Positions 35,801 to 43,946 of a DNA stretch of 64,000 bases are shown here, piece by piece. The DNA is from Paraburkholderia phytofirmans OLGA172 (GTDB lineage Bacteria > Pseudomonadota > Gammaproteobacteria > Burkholderiales > Burkholderiaceae). Numbering within the stretch: the stretch's first letter is position 1; each line of letters begins with the position of its first letter. The notes under the pieces are model-generated. The model was not told the origin of the DNA and did not search any database. It saw only the letters and a program-made list of their open reading frames with translations. Where the stretch lies: NCBI RefSeq assembly GCF_001634365.1, contig NZ_CP014579.1, positions 1,426,001 to 1,490,000 on the forward strand, in the 5' to 3' direction. Position numbers and translations under genes: made by a program.

Positions 35801-36030
35801 TCATCATGGGCGTGGTGCCGCTGGTTGTTTCGGGTGGCGCGGGTTCGGAGATGCGTCATGCCATCGGTATCGCCGTGTTCTTCGGGATGCTTGGGGTGAC
35901 CCTGTTCGGGCTGCTGCTGACGCCCATCTTCTATGTCGTTCTGCGAAAGCTCGCCCGGACAGAGCACATCGTGGACAAGCACGGACATCACCCGCACGTT
36001 CGCGGTGTCGATGCCTCGGTCGAAACGTGA
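32836..36030 (+). CDS. ceoB: RND multidrug efflux pump (CeoB/MexF-like)
   Basis: This 1064-residue inner-membrane pump of the HAE1 group has F-F-I-E-R-P-I-F-A near the start, twelve membrane segments in two repeats and large periplasmic loops. The proton-relay acidic pair is seen in G-I-V-V-D-D-A-I-V-V-V-E near residue 405, and the second repeat has G-L-S-A-K-N-A-I-L-I-V-E-F near 945. It pumps hydrophobic or aromatic toxic compounds out with the proton gradient. It lies 45 bases after the adaptor gene. In an aromatic-degradation island it may protect against substrate or pathway intermediates. Confidence 0.93.
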   Translation: MNLSKFFIERPIFAAVLSAVILLAGLISMVNLPISEYPSVVPPSVVVTAQYPGANPKVIADTVASPLEEQINGVENMLYMQSQANSDGTLTLTITFKLGTNPDLAQQQVENRVNQALPRLPEDVQRLGVTTIKSSPTLTMVVHLVSPSEKYNSTYLRNYALINVRDRLERIPGVGQVTLWGSGDYSMRVWLDPQKVAEHNMTANEVVAAIRDQNLQVAAGQIGASPSTPDVPLQLNVNAQGRLQTEDEFRDIVLKTSPDGAVTRLRDVARVEMGASEYARRSLLSNKSAVAMAIFELPGANSLDISAHVREEMKSLQADMPEGVKYEIVYDPTQFVRASIHAVIHTLLEAVALVVLVVIVFLQSWRASIIPLIAVPVSIVGTFSLMLAFGFSVNALSLFGMVLAIGIVVDDAIVVVENVERNIATGLSPKEATHQAMQEVSGPIIAIALTLIAVFVPLAFMSGLTGQFYKQFAMTIAISTVISAFNSLTLSPALSALLLKGHHDPKDWLSRAMDTVLGPFFNGFNKVFHRGSESYSRGVSRIVNRKAVILALYAVLLGLTVLMGKVVPGGFVPVQDKQYLVAIVQLPNGASLDRTEAIVRQVGDIALKTPGVEAAVQFPGLSINGFTNSSSSAVIFFSETAFEERKSKSMTGLSIAAELNRRFSGIKGAFVAVFPPPPVLGLGTLGGFKLQIEDQQAAGYTALDNSTQAFLKEAAKAPELGPSFSTYQINVPQVNADVDRVKAKQLGVSVTDIFNTMQIYLGSFYVNDFNRFGRVYQVRVQADAPFRSNMDDIGLLKTRNDKGEMVPLSTLVKITPTFGPDSVVRYNGYTAADINGGPAPGYSSGQAQAAVERIAAKTLPRGMKFEWTDLTYQQILAGHAALWVFPISVLLVYMVLAAMYESLTLPLAILMIVPMSVLSALLGVWLTHGDNNIFTQIGLMVLVGLSAKNAILIVEFARELEMEGRSIVQAAIEASRLRLRPILMTSFAFIMGVVPLVVSGGAGSEMRHAIGIAVFFGMLGVTLFGLLLTPIFYVVLRKLARTEHIVDKHGHHPHVRGVDASVET

Positions 36031-36037
36031 GGTCACC

Positions 36038-37561
36038 ATGTCGACAATTACAGTGAAACGTGTTCTGCTGGGTTCGCTGACGCTCCTGAGCGCGGCACTT
36101 CTGAGCGCAGGCTGCTCGCTCGCGCCGCAGTACAAGGTCCCGGACGTGGCCAGCGCCACCGCGTTCAAGGAGGCGCCGCCCATAACGGCCACCGCCGGAA
36201 CAGAAGGCGAGGCGGGTACCTGGAAAATCGCGCAGCCGTCCGACCAGATTCCCCGAGGGAAGTGGTGGGTGATTTTTGACGACGCCACCCTTAACGACCT
36301 CGAGGAGCAGGCGCTGTCTGCCAACCAGAAACTGGCTGCCGCGGCGGCCCGGGTCAAGGAGGCCCGCGCCCTTCAGCAGGTCTCCCGGGCGGACCTTTTC
36401 CCGACTGTAGGCGCCGGCTTCGGGCCCACCCGAGAAAAGGTCACGTCGGCCTCGCAGTTCCGGCCGGACGGTGGCGACGTGCCTGCCCAGACCCTGTGGC
36501 GTGCGCAGGCGACGGCGAGCTACGAGGCGGACCTTTTCGGCCGGGTGTCGGATGCGGTCAAGGCGAGTGCTGCAGAAAGCGAGGCATCGCAGGCGCTCCT
36601 GCGCTCGGTGCAGCTTTCGCTTCAGGCGGACGTTGCCGCGAACTATTTCAAGGTCCGCGAGCTGGATGCGGAACTGCAGGTGTATGCGCAGAACGTTTCG
36701 CTTCGCGAGCAGCAGCTCAAGCTTGTGCAGTCGAAGTTCGCGAATGGCGATATTGCCGAACTCGACGTCGCGAGGGCGCGAGCCGAGCTGGCAACGGCGC
36801 GCTCCGATGAGATGACGGCGCAGCGACAGAGGGCCACCGCCGAGCATAGCCTTGCGGTTCTTCTCGGCAAGGCGCCCGCCGGGTTTTCGATGGCCTCGAA
36901 CCCGTTGAAACCGGTGCTGATCCGGATTCCGCCGGGGTTGCCGTCTGCGCTGCTCGAGCGACGGCCGGATATTGCCGCCGCTGAGCGTGCGACGGCTGCG
37001 GCAAATGCGCGAATTGGTGTCGCCAAGGCAGCCTACTTCCCGTCGCTGTCGATCACGGGTAATGCAGGGTTCGAGTCAGCGACGCTGGGCGACCTCTTCA
37101 AATGGTCCAGTCGGGCATTCCTGCTCGGCCCGCTTGCCGGCACTGCGTTGACGGTGCCCATGTTCGACGGGGGCCGCCGCAAGGGAAACCTGGCGAACGC
37201 CCGGGCGGTGTTCGATGAGGACGCGGCGAACTACCGTCAGCAGGTCCTTCAGGCGTTCCAGGAGGTCGAGGACAACCTGTCGGACCTGCGGATTCTTGAG
37301 CAGCAGACCCAGACCGAGAACGAGGCCGTGCATGCATCACAGCGTGCCGCAGAGATTTCGCAAACCCAGTACAAGGACGGCGCCGTCAATTATCTCGACG
37401 TGATTGACGCCGAACGTACGGTACTTCAGTCGCAAACGACGGCGGTCCAGCTTTCCGGCGTTCAGGCGGCTGCTACCGTGAACCTGATTCGCGCGCTGGG
37501 CGGTGGATGGGGTGATGCGGTAACCGTCGGATCCGCCGGTCCGCAACCACAGACCAGGTAG
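36038..37561 (+). CDS. opcM: RND outer-membrane channel lipoprotein (OpcM/OprM-like)
   Basis: This 507-residue TolC-family channel begins with a lipoprotein signal ending in L-L-S-A-G-C (Cys26). It shows the W-W-x-x-F-x-D-A-T-L-N motif near 80 and two related outer-membrane-efflux repeats with the L-L-E-R-R-P-D-I-A-A-A-E-R motif near 310. The ATG at 36038 follows GAGGTCACC; a longer frame overlapping the pump gene is unlikely. It completes the tripartite pump. Confidence 0.93.
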   Translation: MSTITVKRVLLGSLTLLSAALLSAGCSLAPQYKVPDVASATAFKEAPPITATAGTEGEAGTWKIAQPSDQIPRGKWWVIFDDATLNDLEEQALSANQKLAAAAARVKEARALQQVSRADLFPTVGAGFGPTREKVTSASQFRPDGGDVPAQTLWRAQATASYEADLFGRVSDAVKASAAESEASQALLRSVQLSLQADVAANYFKVRELDAELQVYAQNVSLREQQLKLVQSKFANGDIAELDVARARAELATARSDEMTAQRQRATAEHSLAVLLGKAPAGFSMASNPLKPVLIRIPPGLPSALLERRPDIAAAERATAAANARIGVAKAAYFPSLSITGNAGFESATLGDLFKWSSRAFLLGPLAGTALTVPMFDGGRRKGNLANARAVFDEDAANYRQQVLQAFQEVEDNLSDLRILEQQTQTENEAVHASQRAAEISQTQYKDGAVNYLDVIDAERTVLQSQTTAVQLSGVQAAATVNLIRALGGGWGDAVTVGSAGPQPQTR

Positions 37562-37633
37562 GTTCCGGGTTGAGTGTGCGCGCGGTGTATCAGACATGCA
37601 TGGCGCACATGGCGTTTTTAATCAGGAGATGCG

Positions 37634-38707
37634 ATGTCATCAGATCAGAAAGAAGCTGCAAATGTGGGTGTTTTCACGGCGATCGAACATGCGGAATATG
37701 GTCACCCCGCTTCGGTCCTGCGCCTTGTAGAGCGTCCGATGTCCGAGGTTGAACCCGGGCCGCACGACGCACTGGTACGCGTCTCAAAGCGCCCAATCCA
37801 TCCGGGAGACCTGCTGATGATTGCCGGCGACAAACGCGGCGGAAGGGCGGCCCCGATCCCGGCGGGCGCGCCCCGTACGCCGGGTTTTGAAGGCGTTGGC
37901 GTGATCGAAAAGCTGGGGAGCAATGCCGCGCATCAAGGGCAGTTTGCTGTTGGGCAACGAGTGATGTTCCTTTCCGGAATGGGGCGAACATGGGCAACAT
38001 ATTCAAAGGTTCCTGTCACTTCGCTGGTCGCGGTTCCGGACGAAGTGAGCGACGCCGTAGCGGCGCAAATTCTCATCAACACCATGACCGCCCAGGTCGT
38101 GCTTCGCGCCGGGCACAACGCGTTGCCGGTCCCCGAATTGCCCGTTACGGTAATCCAGACGGCGGCAGGCTCATCGGTGATGCGTATCGTGACGGCCCTG
38201 GGGCAGAAGATCGGCCTGACCATGATCCGGCTTGTCCGGACACGGGCGGGCGCCGAACTTCTTGAGGCGTCTTTGCCAGGCGCGCCGGTGATCGCGACAG
38301 AGGCGAGCGGGTGGCAGGAACAGGTGCGCTCCGCGATGGGGTCCAGGCCGGTGCACGTCATTTTCGACGCGGTCGGCGCAGCGCTGGTCGATGACCTGAC
38401 ATCGCTTCTTTCGGATGGCGGAACGGTTGTCAACTTTGGCTGGCTGGGGACGGGCGCGCCGGATCTGTCCGGGTTTGCGCCGAGAGGGTTGGCATTCAAG
38501 GGCGTGGTCTTTACCGAATGGATGAACTTCTCTTTGGCGGAGCAGAAGCAACATCGCGACATGGCCATGCAGCTCGCTAAAGAAGCGCCTCATGTTTTCG
38601 CGATTGCGGGCGAGTATCCTCTTGCTGATTTCAGAAAAGCAATCGAACATGCGAGTGGGCCCGGGAAGAATGGTGTGGTTCTTCTGACGAGCCAGGTCGG
38701 ACTATAG
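37634..38707 (+). CDS. Medium-chain dehydrogenase/reductase, enoyl-thioester/quinone reductase type
   Basis: This 357-residue MDR protein has R-P-I-H-P-G-D-L-L near 53-61, P-G-F-E-G-V-G-V-I near 84 and a T-M-T-A-Q-V segment before the Rossmann fold, as in mitochondrial-type trans-2-enoyl reductases. Metal cysteines are absent. It likely reduces an activated double bond with NADPH. AGGAG lies before the ATG. It follows the pump operon after 72 bases, and its head and substrate segments resemble those of the MDR at 40607. Confidence 0.85.
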   Translation: MSSDQKEAANVGVFTAIEHAEYGHPASVLRLVERPMSEVEPGPHDALVRVSKRPIHPGDLLMIAGDKRGGRAAPIPAGAPRTPGFEGVGVIEKLGSNAAHQGQFAVGQRVMFLSGMGRTWATYSKVPVTSLVAVPDEVSDAVAAQILINTMTAQVVLRAGHNALPVPELPVTVIQTAAGSSVMRIVTALGQKIGLTMIRLVRTRAGAELLEASLPGAPVIATEASGWQEQVRSAMGSRPVHVIFDAVGAALVDDLTSLLSDGGTVVNFGWLGTGAPDLSGFAPRGLAFKGVVFTEWMNFSLAEQKQHRDMAMQLAKEAPHVFAIAGEYPLADFRKAIEHASGPGKNGVVLLTSQVGL

Positions 38708-39115
38708 TCCGATGCGATTGGCAGGTTGCCTGGCCTGCTAGAACTTATCGCATGAGTGTCGGAGCTTGCCATTGCCGAAATGAAAGGTCAGCCACCGAGC
38801 GGCTCTGTCGCAGAGCGCGCGGTGCACGCGCAATCAAGGCGTTGAACCATGCAGAGGTGGAGAACTTCTCAGGGGGTCCAACCGTTGCCGCACGGCGACG
38901 CGCTTCATTCGTTTCCGGCGACGATGTCCAGACGAAACAGTTCGTCAAATGAACACCCGGCCAGGCAGTCTATGCGGTCATTGACTTAGGCTGACTCGAG
39001 AAGAGCGGCTGAGTTCAGCTGGTTCGCGATTCGCTCGCGAGGTTGAACTTCGGCCGTTTTCTAGCATTGGTGTCTTCGACGGCGGGCGGCCGAAAACCCT
39101 GTCAAGGAATCCCTT
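38708..39115. other. 408-base gap, nothing recognised
   Basis: The gap separates the MDR gene from the convergent TetR gene. Only a 66-codon arginine-rich plus-strand frame exists (38752-38952), without ribosome site or family features. I see no RNA gene or repeat. Confidence 0.4.
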
Positions 39116-39724
39116 CTATTTCCGATTGCGCTTCGTCGAAAGCAGCTCGAGGACCTTCGTCAAAGTACCATCCAATATCTGCTTTGAGAGTTTTGGGTCG
39201 GAGACAGCACGGGAGAGCGTAATTGAGCCGACACATGCACTGAGTATAAGCGCGGCTTCCGAACGCTTGCTCGCATTGTCTTCCGCAGGGAGTGCCTTAG
39301 ATATCTGCTCAAGAATGCGCCTGACGCGGGTTGTGTAGATATCGCGGCTCTCGCTGGTGCTGCGGCTCATGTCGTTGGCCAGCGCCGAAATCGGGCAGCC
39401 GGTTGCGACAGTATCGCGGTGTGTTTCTGAAATATAGGTCCGCATCGCTTGGCGCGGGGCTGTCGCAATCGATGCTTCCCATGGGCCGATGTCATGCAGC
39501 GCATGCTCGAAAGCCTCAGCGACCAGCTCTTCCCTGGAGGAAAAATGCTTATAAAAACCACCAACGGTCAAGCCAGCTTCCTTCATCAGGTCAGCTATGC
39601 TGATGCCCTCGATTCCGTGCTCGCGGAAACGTTTGGCGGCGACGTCGACAATACGCTGATGCGTGGCGATCTTGTCAGCTTGAGAATGTCCCATTGTCTT
39701 GGCTCGATGCTCCAGGAGCTGCAT
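39116..39724 (-). CDS. TetR-family transcriptional regulator
   Basis: This roughly 202-residue regulator has the TetR helix-turn-helix G-I-S-I-A-D-L-M-K-E-A-G-L-T-V-G-G-F-Y-K preceded by A-A-K-R-F-R-E-H-G-I-E, and a ligand domain with G-C-P-I-S-A-L-A. This resembles the subgroup that senses electrophiles through a conserved Cys-Pro. The ATG at 39724 is preceded by GAGGA; the ATG at 39694 (M-G-H-S-Q) is the usual family start but has a poorer site. It is divergent from a MarR gene, with an inverted repeat in between. Confidence 0.87.
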   Translation of the reverse strand: MQLLEHRAKTMGHSQADKIATHQRIVDVAAKRFREHGIEGISIADLMKEAGLTVGGFYKHFSSREELVAEAFEHALHDIGPWEASIATAPRQAMRTYISETHRDTVATGCPISALANDMSRSTSESRDIYTTRVRRILEQISKALPAEDNASKRSEAALILSACVGSITLSRAVSDPKLSKQILDGTLTKVLELLSTKRNRK

Positions 39725-39746
39725 TGTAATCCTCAACGGAACAAAA

Positions 39747-39808
39747 GTCATTGAATCCGCTGAATTCCTGCGCCGATCACCCTGTTTGGGGGGCGTGGGT
39801 TCAATGAC
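39747..39808. promoter_or_regulatory. Widely spaced inverted repeat in the TetR/MarR gap
   Basis: GTCATTGAATCC at 39747 faces GGGTTCAATGAC at 39797 (11 of 12 positions pair). The arms are 38 bases apart, and their starts 50, so they may be two sites that bring two dimers together. It lies between the divergent TetR and MarR genes. Confidence 0.5.
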
Positions 39809-39855
39809 CGACAAACACTTGCCATTTGATGACAATAAAGCAAAGTGTTGGGCGC

Positions 39856-40317
39856 ATGGAACTCACCTACATGAATCACGAATTGACACCCGATGGGTAC
39901 TGCCTCCTGTTCAACCGGGCAGCGCGCGCCATATCACGACTTTATAATCGCCATTTGATATGCGCTTCGCTGACCGTTGGCCAATATTGCATCTTGGCCA
40001 CTGTTTTGAAGAGCGGCCCCATCACGCTGCGTGACCTCGGCGATGCACTTGTCATCGAGCGTTCAGCTTTGCTAAGAGCTTTGAAGCCATTGTCGACTGC
40101 CGGGCTGCTCCAGTCGACTGCAGACCCCTCCAACCAACGTCGGATTCTTGTTGAAATGACTCCCAGTGGAGAAGACAGAGTGCGGCTCGCGGCATCCGGC
40201 ATTCGTGCTGCGGGACTGGAAATAGAAGGGCGATACGGGAAAATTGCAAATGCAGGCGTTGAGGATATCTTGCTGCGTTTTGCTGGTGAGGCAGGAATAG
40301 CGATTGAAGCAACGTGA
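39856..40317 (+). CDS. MarR-family transcriptional regulator
   Basis: This winged-helix protein of about 153 residues has the MarR core S-L-T-V-G-Q-Y-C-I-L-A-T, I-T-L-R-D-L-G-D-A-L-V-I-E-R-S-A-L-L-R-A-L-K-P-L and the wing N-Q-R-R-I-L-V-E-M-T. It is related to the MarR at 25102, which shares R-x-x-L-L-R-A-L-K-P-L and the aromatic N-terminal x-C-x-L-x-x-x-A-A-R pattern. Three starts are in frame (39829, 39856, 39871); none has a good ribosome site, so the start is uncertain. The gap to the next gene (40318-40606) holds nothing I recognise. Confidence 0.85.
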   Translation: MELTYMNHELTPDGYCLLFNRAARAISRLYNRHLICASLTVGQYCILATVLKSGPITLRDLGDALVIERSALLRALKPLSTAGLLQSTADPSNQRRILVEMTPSGEDRVRLAASGIRAAGLEIEGRYGKIANAGVEDILLRFAGEAGIAIEAT

Positions 40318-40606
40318 GGTCTTGACTTACCACGTAGAGCGCAACTCACCTTATAACTGACCTTTGGCGATGCGCTCTGGGGTGTCGTAGCCAGAAGGGC
40401 TGGGGGACGTGGGCGCAAATGAGTCGCTTGGCCGACACCTCGCTTCCGGGCTCTCGCATCCTTCACCCACGGCATGAGCGGCCTTTGGCCGTCGAGTACT
40501 TATGGCAGGAACCCGGTGCCCGAGTCGGGTGCGCCGGGTTCTGTGCGGTTGTGGGGGCATGGCAACCGGAACTCGTGCCGTGATTTTTTCAGAAGAGATT
40601 CAAGAG

Positions 40607-41581
40607 TCAGTCTTCCTTGATCTTTAGAAGAACTTTGCCACCACGTTGAACGTGCGCGATTGCTTCCTTGAATTGCGCCATCGGATAGACGGCCGCGACT
40701 GGAACGTGCAACTTTCCTTCAGCAATAAGTCTGGCCGACTCCGAGAGGATCTCTGGCATTTTGGGCTCGTACTCGCGACGGTCTTCATAGAAGCCGTGCA
40801 GGGATATATCCCCGAAGATGAAGTCGAGCACGTTGAAGGTAACGTTGATGTCGCCGCTCATGACCGCATAGCTGACCAGCTTACCTTTCGGCGCGAGCAG
40901 CCTGCCGAGACGGGCGGTCGCCGCGCCACTGATTCCGCACAATGCAAGCTTTATCGTTGCGTTACCGGTCGCCTGCCGAACAGCCTCTGAGGCGTTCTCA
41001 TCGTCAAGAACGACTACGTCCGCGCCATATGCCTTGAGTTCGTCCACCAGCTCGGCCCGGCGAACAAGATTGACCGTACGCAGTCCGCGCGACTTGGCGA
41101 TTGCGATGACCGAGCGGCCAACAGCGGAATTCGCGGCGTTCTGCGCTACCCAGTCACCCGGTTGAAGCTCGGCGTACTCGCTCAAAAGCAACGCTGCGGA
41201 GGCGGGATTGATGCGCAGCATCGCAAGTTGTTGGACGTCTGCTTCGGGAGGAAGGGCGAACAGACCGTCAGCCGGGACGATCATCTTTTCTCGCCACGTC
41301 AGGCTATAAAGGGGCGGTACGACGCGGTCACCGACCTTGACGTTCTCAACGTCGGGGCCCACCTGGAGCACGGTACCGACTCCTTCGTTGCCCACAACGC
41401 TAGGCAACTCGGGATGCACGGGAAACTGTCCTGCCAGCACCAGGAGGTCATTCTGGTTGACAGGCACATATTCCATCGCAATTAGCACCTCACCGTTGCC
41501 AGGCGCGGCCGGTTCGGGGAGTTCGACGACCCCCATGCCGTTGGCGATGTCACCGTACTTCGAAAGTTGAATTGCGCGCAT
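40607..41581 (-). CDS. Medium-chain dehydrogenase/reductase, enoyl-reductase (MECR/Etr) type
   Basis: This 324-residue MDR protein shows M-E-Y-V-P-V-N-Q-N-D-L-L near 35-46, V-V-G-N-E-G-V-G-T-V, R-I-N-P-A-S-A-A-L-L-L, and G-D-W-V-A-Q-N-A-A-N-S-A-V-G-R-S-V at the start of the nucleotide domain. The N-A-A-N-S-A-V-G motif is typical of trans-2-enoyl thioester reductases. GTGGAG stands six bases before the ATG at 41581. The open frame continues much further upstream but that part is a different, broken frame (41658-41926). Regulated perhaps by the nearby TetR or MarR. Confidence 0.88.
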   Translation of the reverse strand: MRAIQLSKYGDIANGMGVVELPEPAAPGNGEVLIAMEYVPVNQNDLLVLAGQFPVHPELPSVVGNEGVGTVLQVGPDVENVKVGDRVVPPLYSLTWREKMIVPADGLFALPPEADVQQLAMLRINPASAALLLSEYAELQPGDWVAQNAANSAVGRSVIAIAKSRGLRTVNLVRRAELVDELKAYGADVVVLDDENASEAVRQATGNATIKLALCGISGAATARLGRLLAPKGKLVSYAVMSGDINVTFNVLDFIFGDISLHGFYEDRREYEPKMPEILSESARLIAEGKLHVPVAAVYPMAQFKEAIAHVQRGGKVLLKIKED

Positions 41582-41657
41582 CACAGTCTCCACTGATAAC
41601 TTCATGAACCGAAAAACCGTCAGGGTGGAGGAATATCTTCTAACCTCTGACGGCACA

Positions 41658-41926
41658 TTACTTAGGGGCGCGGCTTGCCTGAAGCAGGGTGCCTTCACCG
41701 CTGCGATCGCCCAGGTCGATGACGATGATTTCCCCATTTCAGGCGTATAAACACCATCCATGAGAGCGGCGTTTGATGTCGGTTGTGACACGACCGACCC
41801 ATCATCTGCCTGAAACAGAAAGACGTCGCCGAGGGCTGCAGATGCGTAAGATGAAACACCGTGAAGCCGAACGGTCATAATTTTAACGTCTCTTCGTTCT
41901 CTGTCCCGTGCAATCAATGCGTACAT
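41658..41926 (-). pseudogene. Frameshifted short gene of unknown family
   Basis: Read on the minus strand, the frame runs to G-V-Y-T-P-E-M-G and then turns into low-quality sequence. One base out of a GGGG run restores E-I-I-V-I-D-L-G-D-R-S-G-E-G-T-L-L-Q-A-S followed by a stop at 41658, which reads as natural protein. So a single-base change probably broke a small gene or the tail of a larger one. I do not recognise the family. Confidence 0.4.
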
Positions 41927-42155
41927 CCTAAAGGACTAGGTAAGACGGATAAATGGAACGATCGCAAAGACTCTGTTCGCCCTGTCTAAATAGTCGAGCT
42001 TATCTGGCGTACAAGCGAACTCCAGATGTCTGCGGCAATTTACAGATCCTTTCGTCAGGGTAAACACCTCCGTGAAGAGGCTTCCCGTGCGTGATCCGTC
42101 AATTTACAAGTTATCGACTGTTCATTAATGGTTTGACAAATGCAAGGAACGCACC

Positions 42156-42293
42156 GTGCCGATAGCCAAACTTGCCCACTATTCAATCCGCACACTCGGT
42201 CTTGAGCGATCGGGGCGCTTCTATGAACGCGTGCTCGGTTTCATGGCGGGGTGCTTGATCGGCGGGCGCCGTGGCGTGCTTTGGGCACAATAG
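42156..42293 (+). pseudogene. 5' remnant of a VOC/glyoxalase-fold gene
   Basis: A GTG with AAGGAAC upstream starts P-I-A-K-L-A-H-Y-S-I-R-T, then L-E-R-S-G-R-F-Y-E-R-V-L-G-F, the typical first beta-alpha-beta unit of vicinal-oxygen-chelate dioxygenases and lyases, with a metal-type His. After about 32 codons resemblance is lost and a stop follows, so only the 5' end survives. Confidence 0.6.
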
Positions 42294-42369
42294 GTCCCAT
42301 CGATAGACCTCGTTATATACACGATCGATAGGCGCTTCCTTACTGGGAAAGTAACGACAGAGACGCGGC

Positions 42370-42503
42370 TGCCCCAGGGAACGCGAACTGATCCTCTTCG
42401 ACAATGCCCGTGTTGGGAATTCAACGGGGAGGATCCCTGCCAGTATTGGAGCGATGGTTGCCCATGTGGCGACCCTCATAGGCGCGCTGAGCTTGATGGA
42501 AGT
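42370..42503 (+). pseudogene. Internal fragment of an alpha/beta hydrolase, copy of the gene at 45798
   Basis: These bases match the intact hydrolase gene at about 45965-46102 with roughly 85 percent identity by eye, including GATCCTCTTCGACAA and CCTGCCAGTATTGGAGCGAT. The fragment covers the region before the nucleophile only and has no start or stop of its own. Between the VOC remnant and this fragment (42294-42369) nothing is recognised. Confidence 0.75.
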
Positions 42504-42509
42504 CGCCAA

Positions 42510-42544
42510 TTGACAACATTCTTATATCGATACTATTATTGTAG
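42510..42544 (+). promoter_or_regulatory. Candidate promoter and operator box, copy A
   Basis: TTGACA at 42510 and TATTAT at 42534 are 18 bases apart. The -10 lies inside TACTATTATTGTAG, a box that recurs at 45667 and, varied, at 63875. It would drive the L-2-hydroxyglutarate-oxidase gene and the HxlR gene. Confidence 0.6.
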
Positions 42545-42704
42545 CTGGATAAGAGTGTTGTCGGAAACGACTGCGCGGAATTTTATCTGGCAGTGGCTGC
42601 TATAAATATTTAACAGCCGGCCTCACAAAGCGACGCTGCGACGGGTGAACGGGAAAAACGTTATAGCGGCCACACTGCTCGGAGCGGCGAACGAGGAGGA
42701 TTGT

Positions 42705-43898
42705 ATGGGCAAGTTCGACTATGTGATCGTTGGCGGCGGCATTGTCGGCTTGGCGACCGCTTATGCGCTCACGAGAAATCAGCCCAAGTCGCGCATTCTG
42801 CTTCTCGAGAAGGAACGTCGCTTAGCTGCGCATCAAACTGGCCATAATAGCGGGGTCATCCATTCGGGGGTTTACTACAAGCCTGGAAGCTTTAAGGCTC
42901 GGTTCGCTCGAGAAGGAAGCGCGTCAATGCGGGCTTTTGCGGGCGAGCATGGGATCGCGCACGAGATCTGCGGAAAGGTTATTGTCGCGACAAAACAGTC
43001 CGAACTTGAGTCGCTCCGAACCTTGCTGAACCGAGGCAAACAGAACGGTCTCGATGTCCAAATGCTCGATGGCGACGAATTACGAAGTGTCGAGCCTTGC
43101 GTAAGTGGAGTGGCCGCCATTCGTGTTCCCTCCGCAGGGATAATCGACTACACACAGGTTTGTGAGACTCTCGCACGTCTTGTCCTGGCGCACGGCAGCC
43201 GTATCGAGTTCGGTGCGAGGGTCAAAGGGATTTCGCAGAAGACAGATTTCGTCGAAATCGATAGTGACATTGGCGGCTTTTCAGCGAAGATGCTAATCAA
43301 CTGCGCCGGCCTCCATAGTGACCGGATCACAAGACTTGACAGAGTTGAGGCTGATCTGAAGATCATTCCATTCCGAGGCGAATACTACGAACTGAAGCCT
43401 GGAGCCCGCCACCTTGTCCGAAATCTCGTATATCCGGTTCCCAATCCCGCGTTTCCATTTCTCGGCGTTCACTTCACGCGCATGATAGGAGGCGGCATTG
43501 AAGCTGGGCCGAACGCGGTGCTCGCCTTGGCCCGCGAAGGTTATCGCAAGACCGATTTCAGCCTCCGCGACTTCTCCGAGGTCATTACTTTCCCGGGATT
43601 TTGGAAGCTCTCAGCCCGATACTGGAGGGAGGGTGTTGCCGAAATGATGCGTTCGCTGAGCAAGGCAGCGTTCGTCCGTAGTCTCCAGGAGCTCGTACCC
43701 AGCATCACGGCGGACGATTTGGTAGAGGTGCCCGCCGGTATCCGCGCCCAAGCCTTGAAAAACGACGGGACGCTGGTAGACGATTTTCATATCGTGCCGG
43801 GATCCCGAAGCATTCACGTCTGCAATGCCCCGTCACCGGCGGCGACGGCATCACTCGAGATAGGGAAGCACATTGCAAGCCACGCCTTTCTCGCTTGA
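42705..43898 (+). CDS. lhgO: L-2-hydroxyglutarate oxidase
   Basis: This 397-residue FAD-dependent oxidoreductase of the DAO fold oxidises L-2-hydroxyglutarate to 2-oxoglutarate, passing electrons to the membrane quinone pool in known relatives. It has V-I-V-G-G-G-I-V-G-L-A-T-A at 7-19, the LhgO motif H-Q-T-G-H-N-S-G-V-I-H-S-G-V-Y-Y near 46-61 and R-G-E-Y-Y-E-L near 225. The ATG at 42705 has GAGGAGG upstream; the longer frame is not needed. Its presence among ring-degradation genes may reflect a dicarboxylate intermediate, or it may act on another 2-hydroxyacid. Confidence 0.9.
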   Translation: MGKFDYVIVGGGIVGLATAYALTRNQPKSRILLLEKERRLAAHQTGHNSGVIHSGVYYKPGSFKARFAREGSASMRAFAGEHGIAHEICGKVIVATKQSELESLRTLLNRGKQNGLDVQMLDGDELRSVEPCVSGVAAIRVPSAGIIDYTQVCETLARLVLAHGSRIEFGARVKGISQKTDFVEIDSDIGGFSAKMLINCAGLHSDRITRLDRVEADLKIIPFRGEYYELKPGARHLVRNLVYPVPNPAFPFLGVHFTRMIGGGIEAGPNAVLALAREGYRKTDFSLRDFSEVITFPGFWKLSARYWREGVAEMMRSLSKAAFVRSLQELVPSITADDLVEVPAGIRAQALKNDGTLVDDFHIVPGSRSIHVCNAPSPAATASLEIGKHIASHAFLA

Positions 43899-43946
43899 TA
43901 ATCTTCCCGGCTCAAAATTGTCCAACTGTTCGGATGGAAAGCGACA

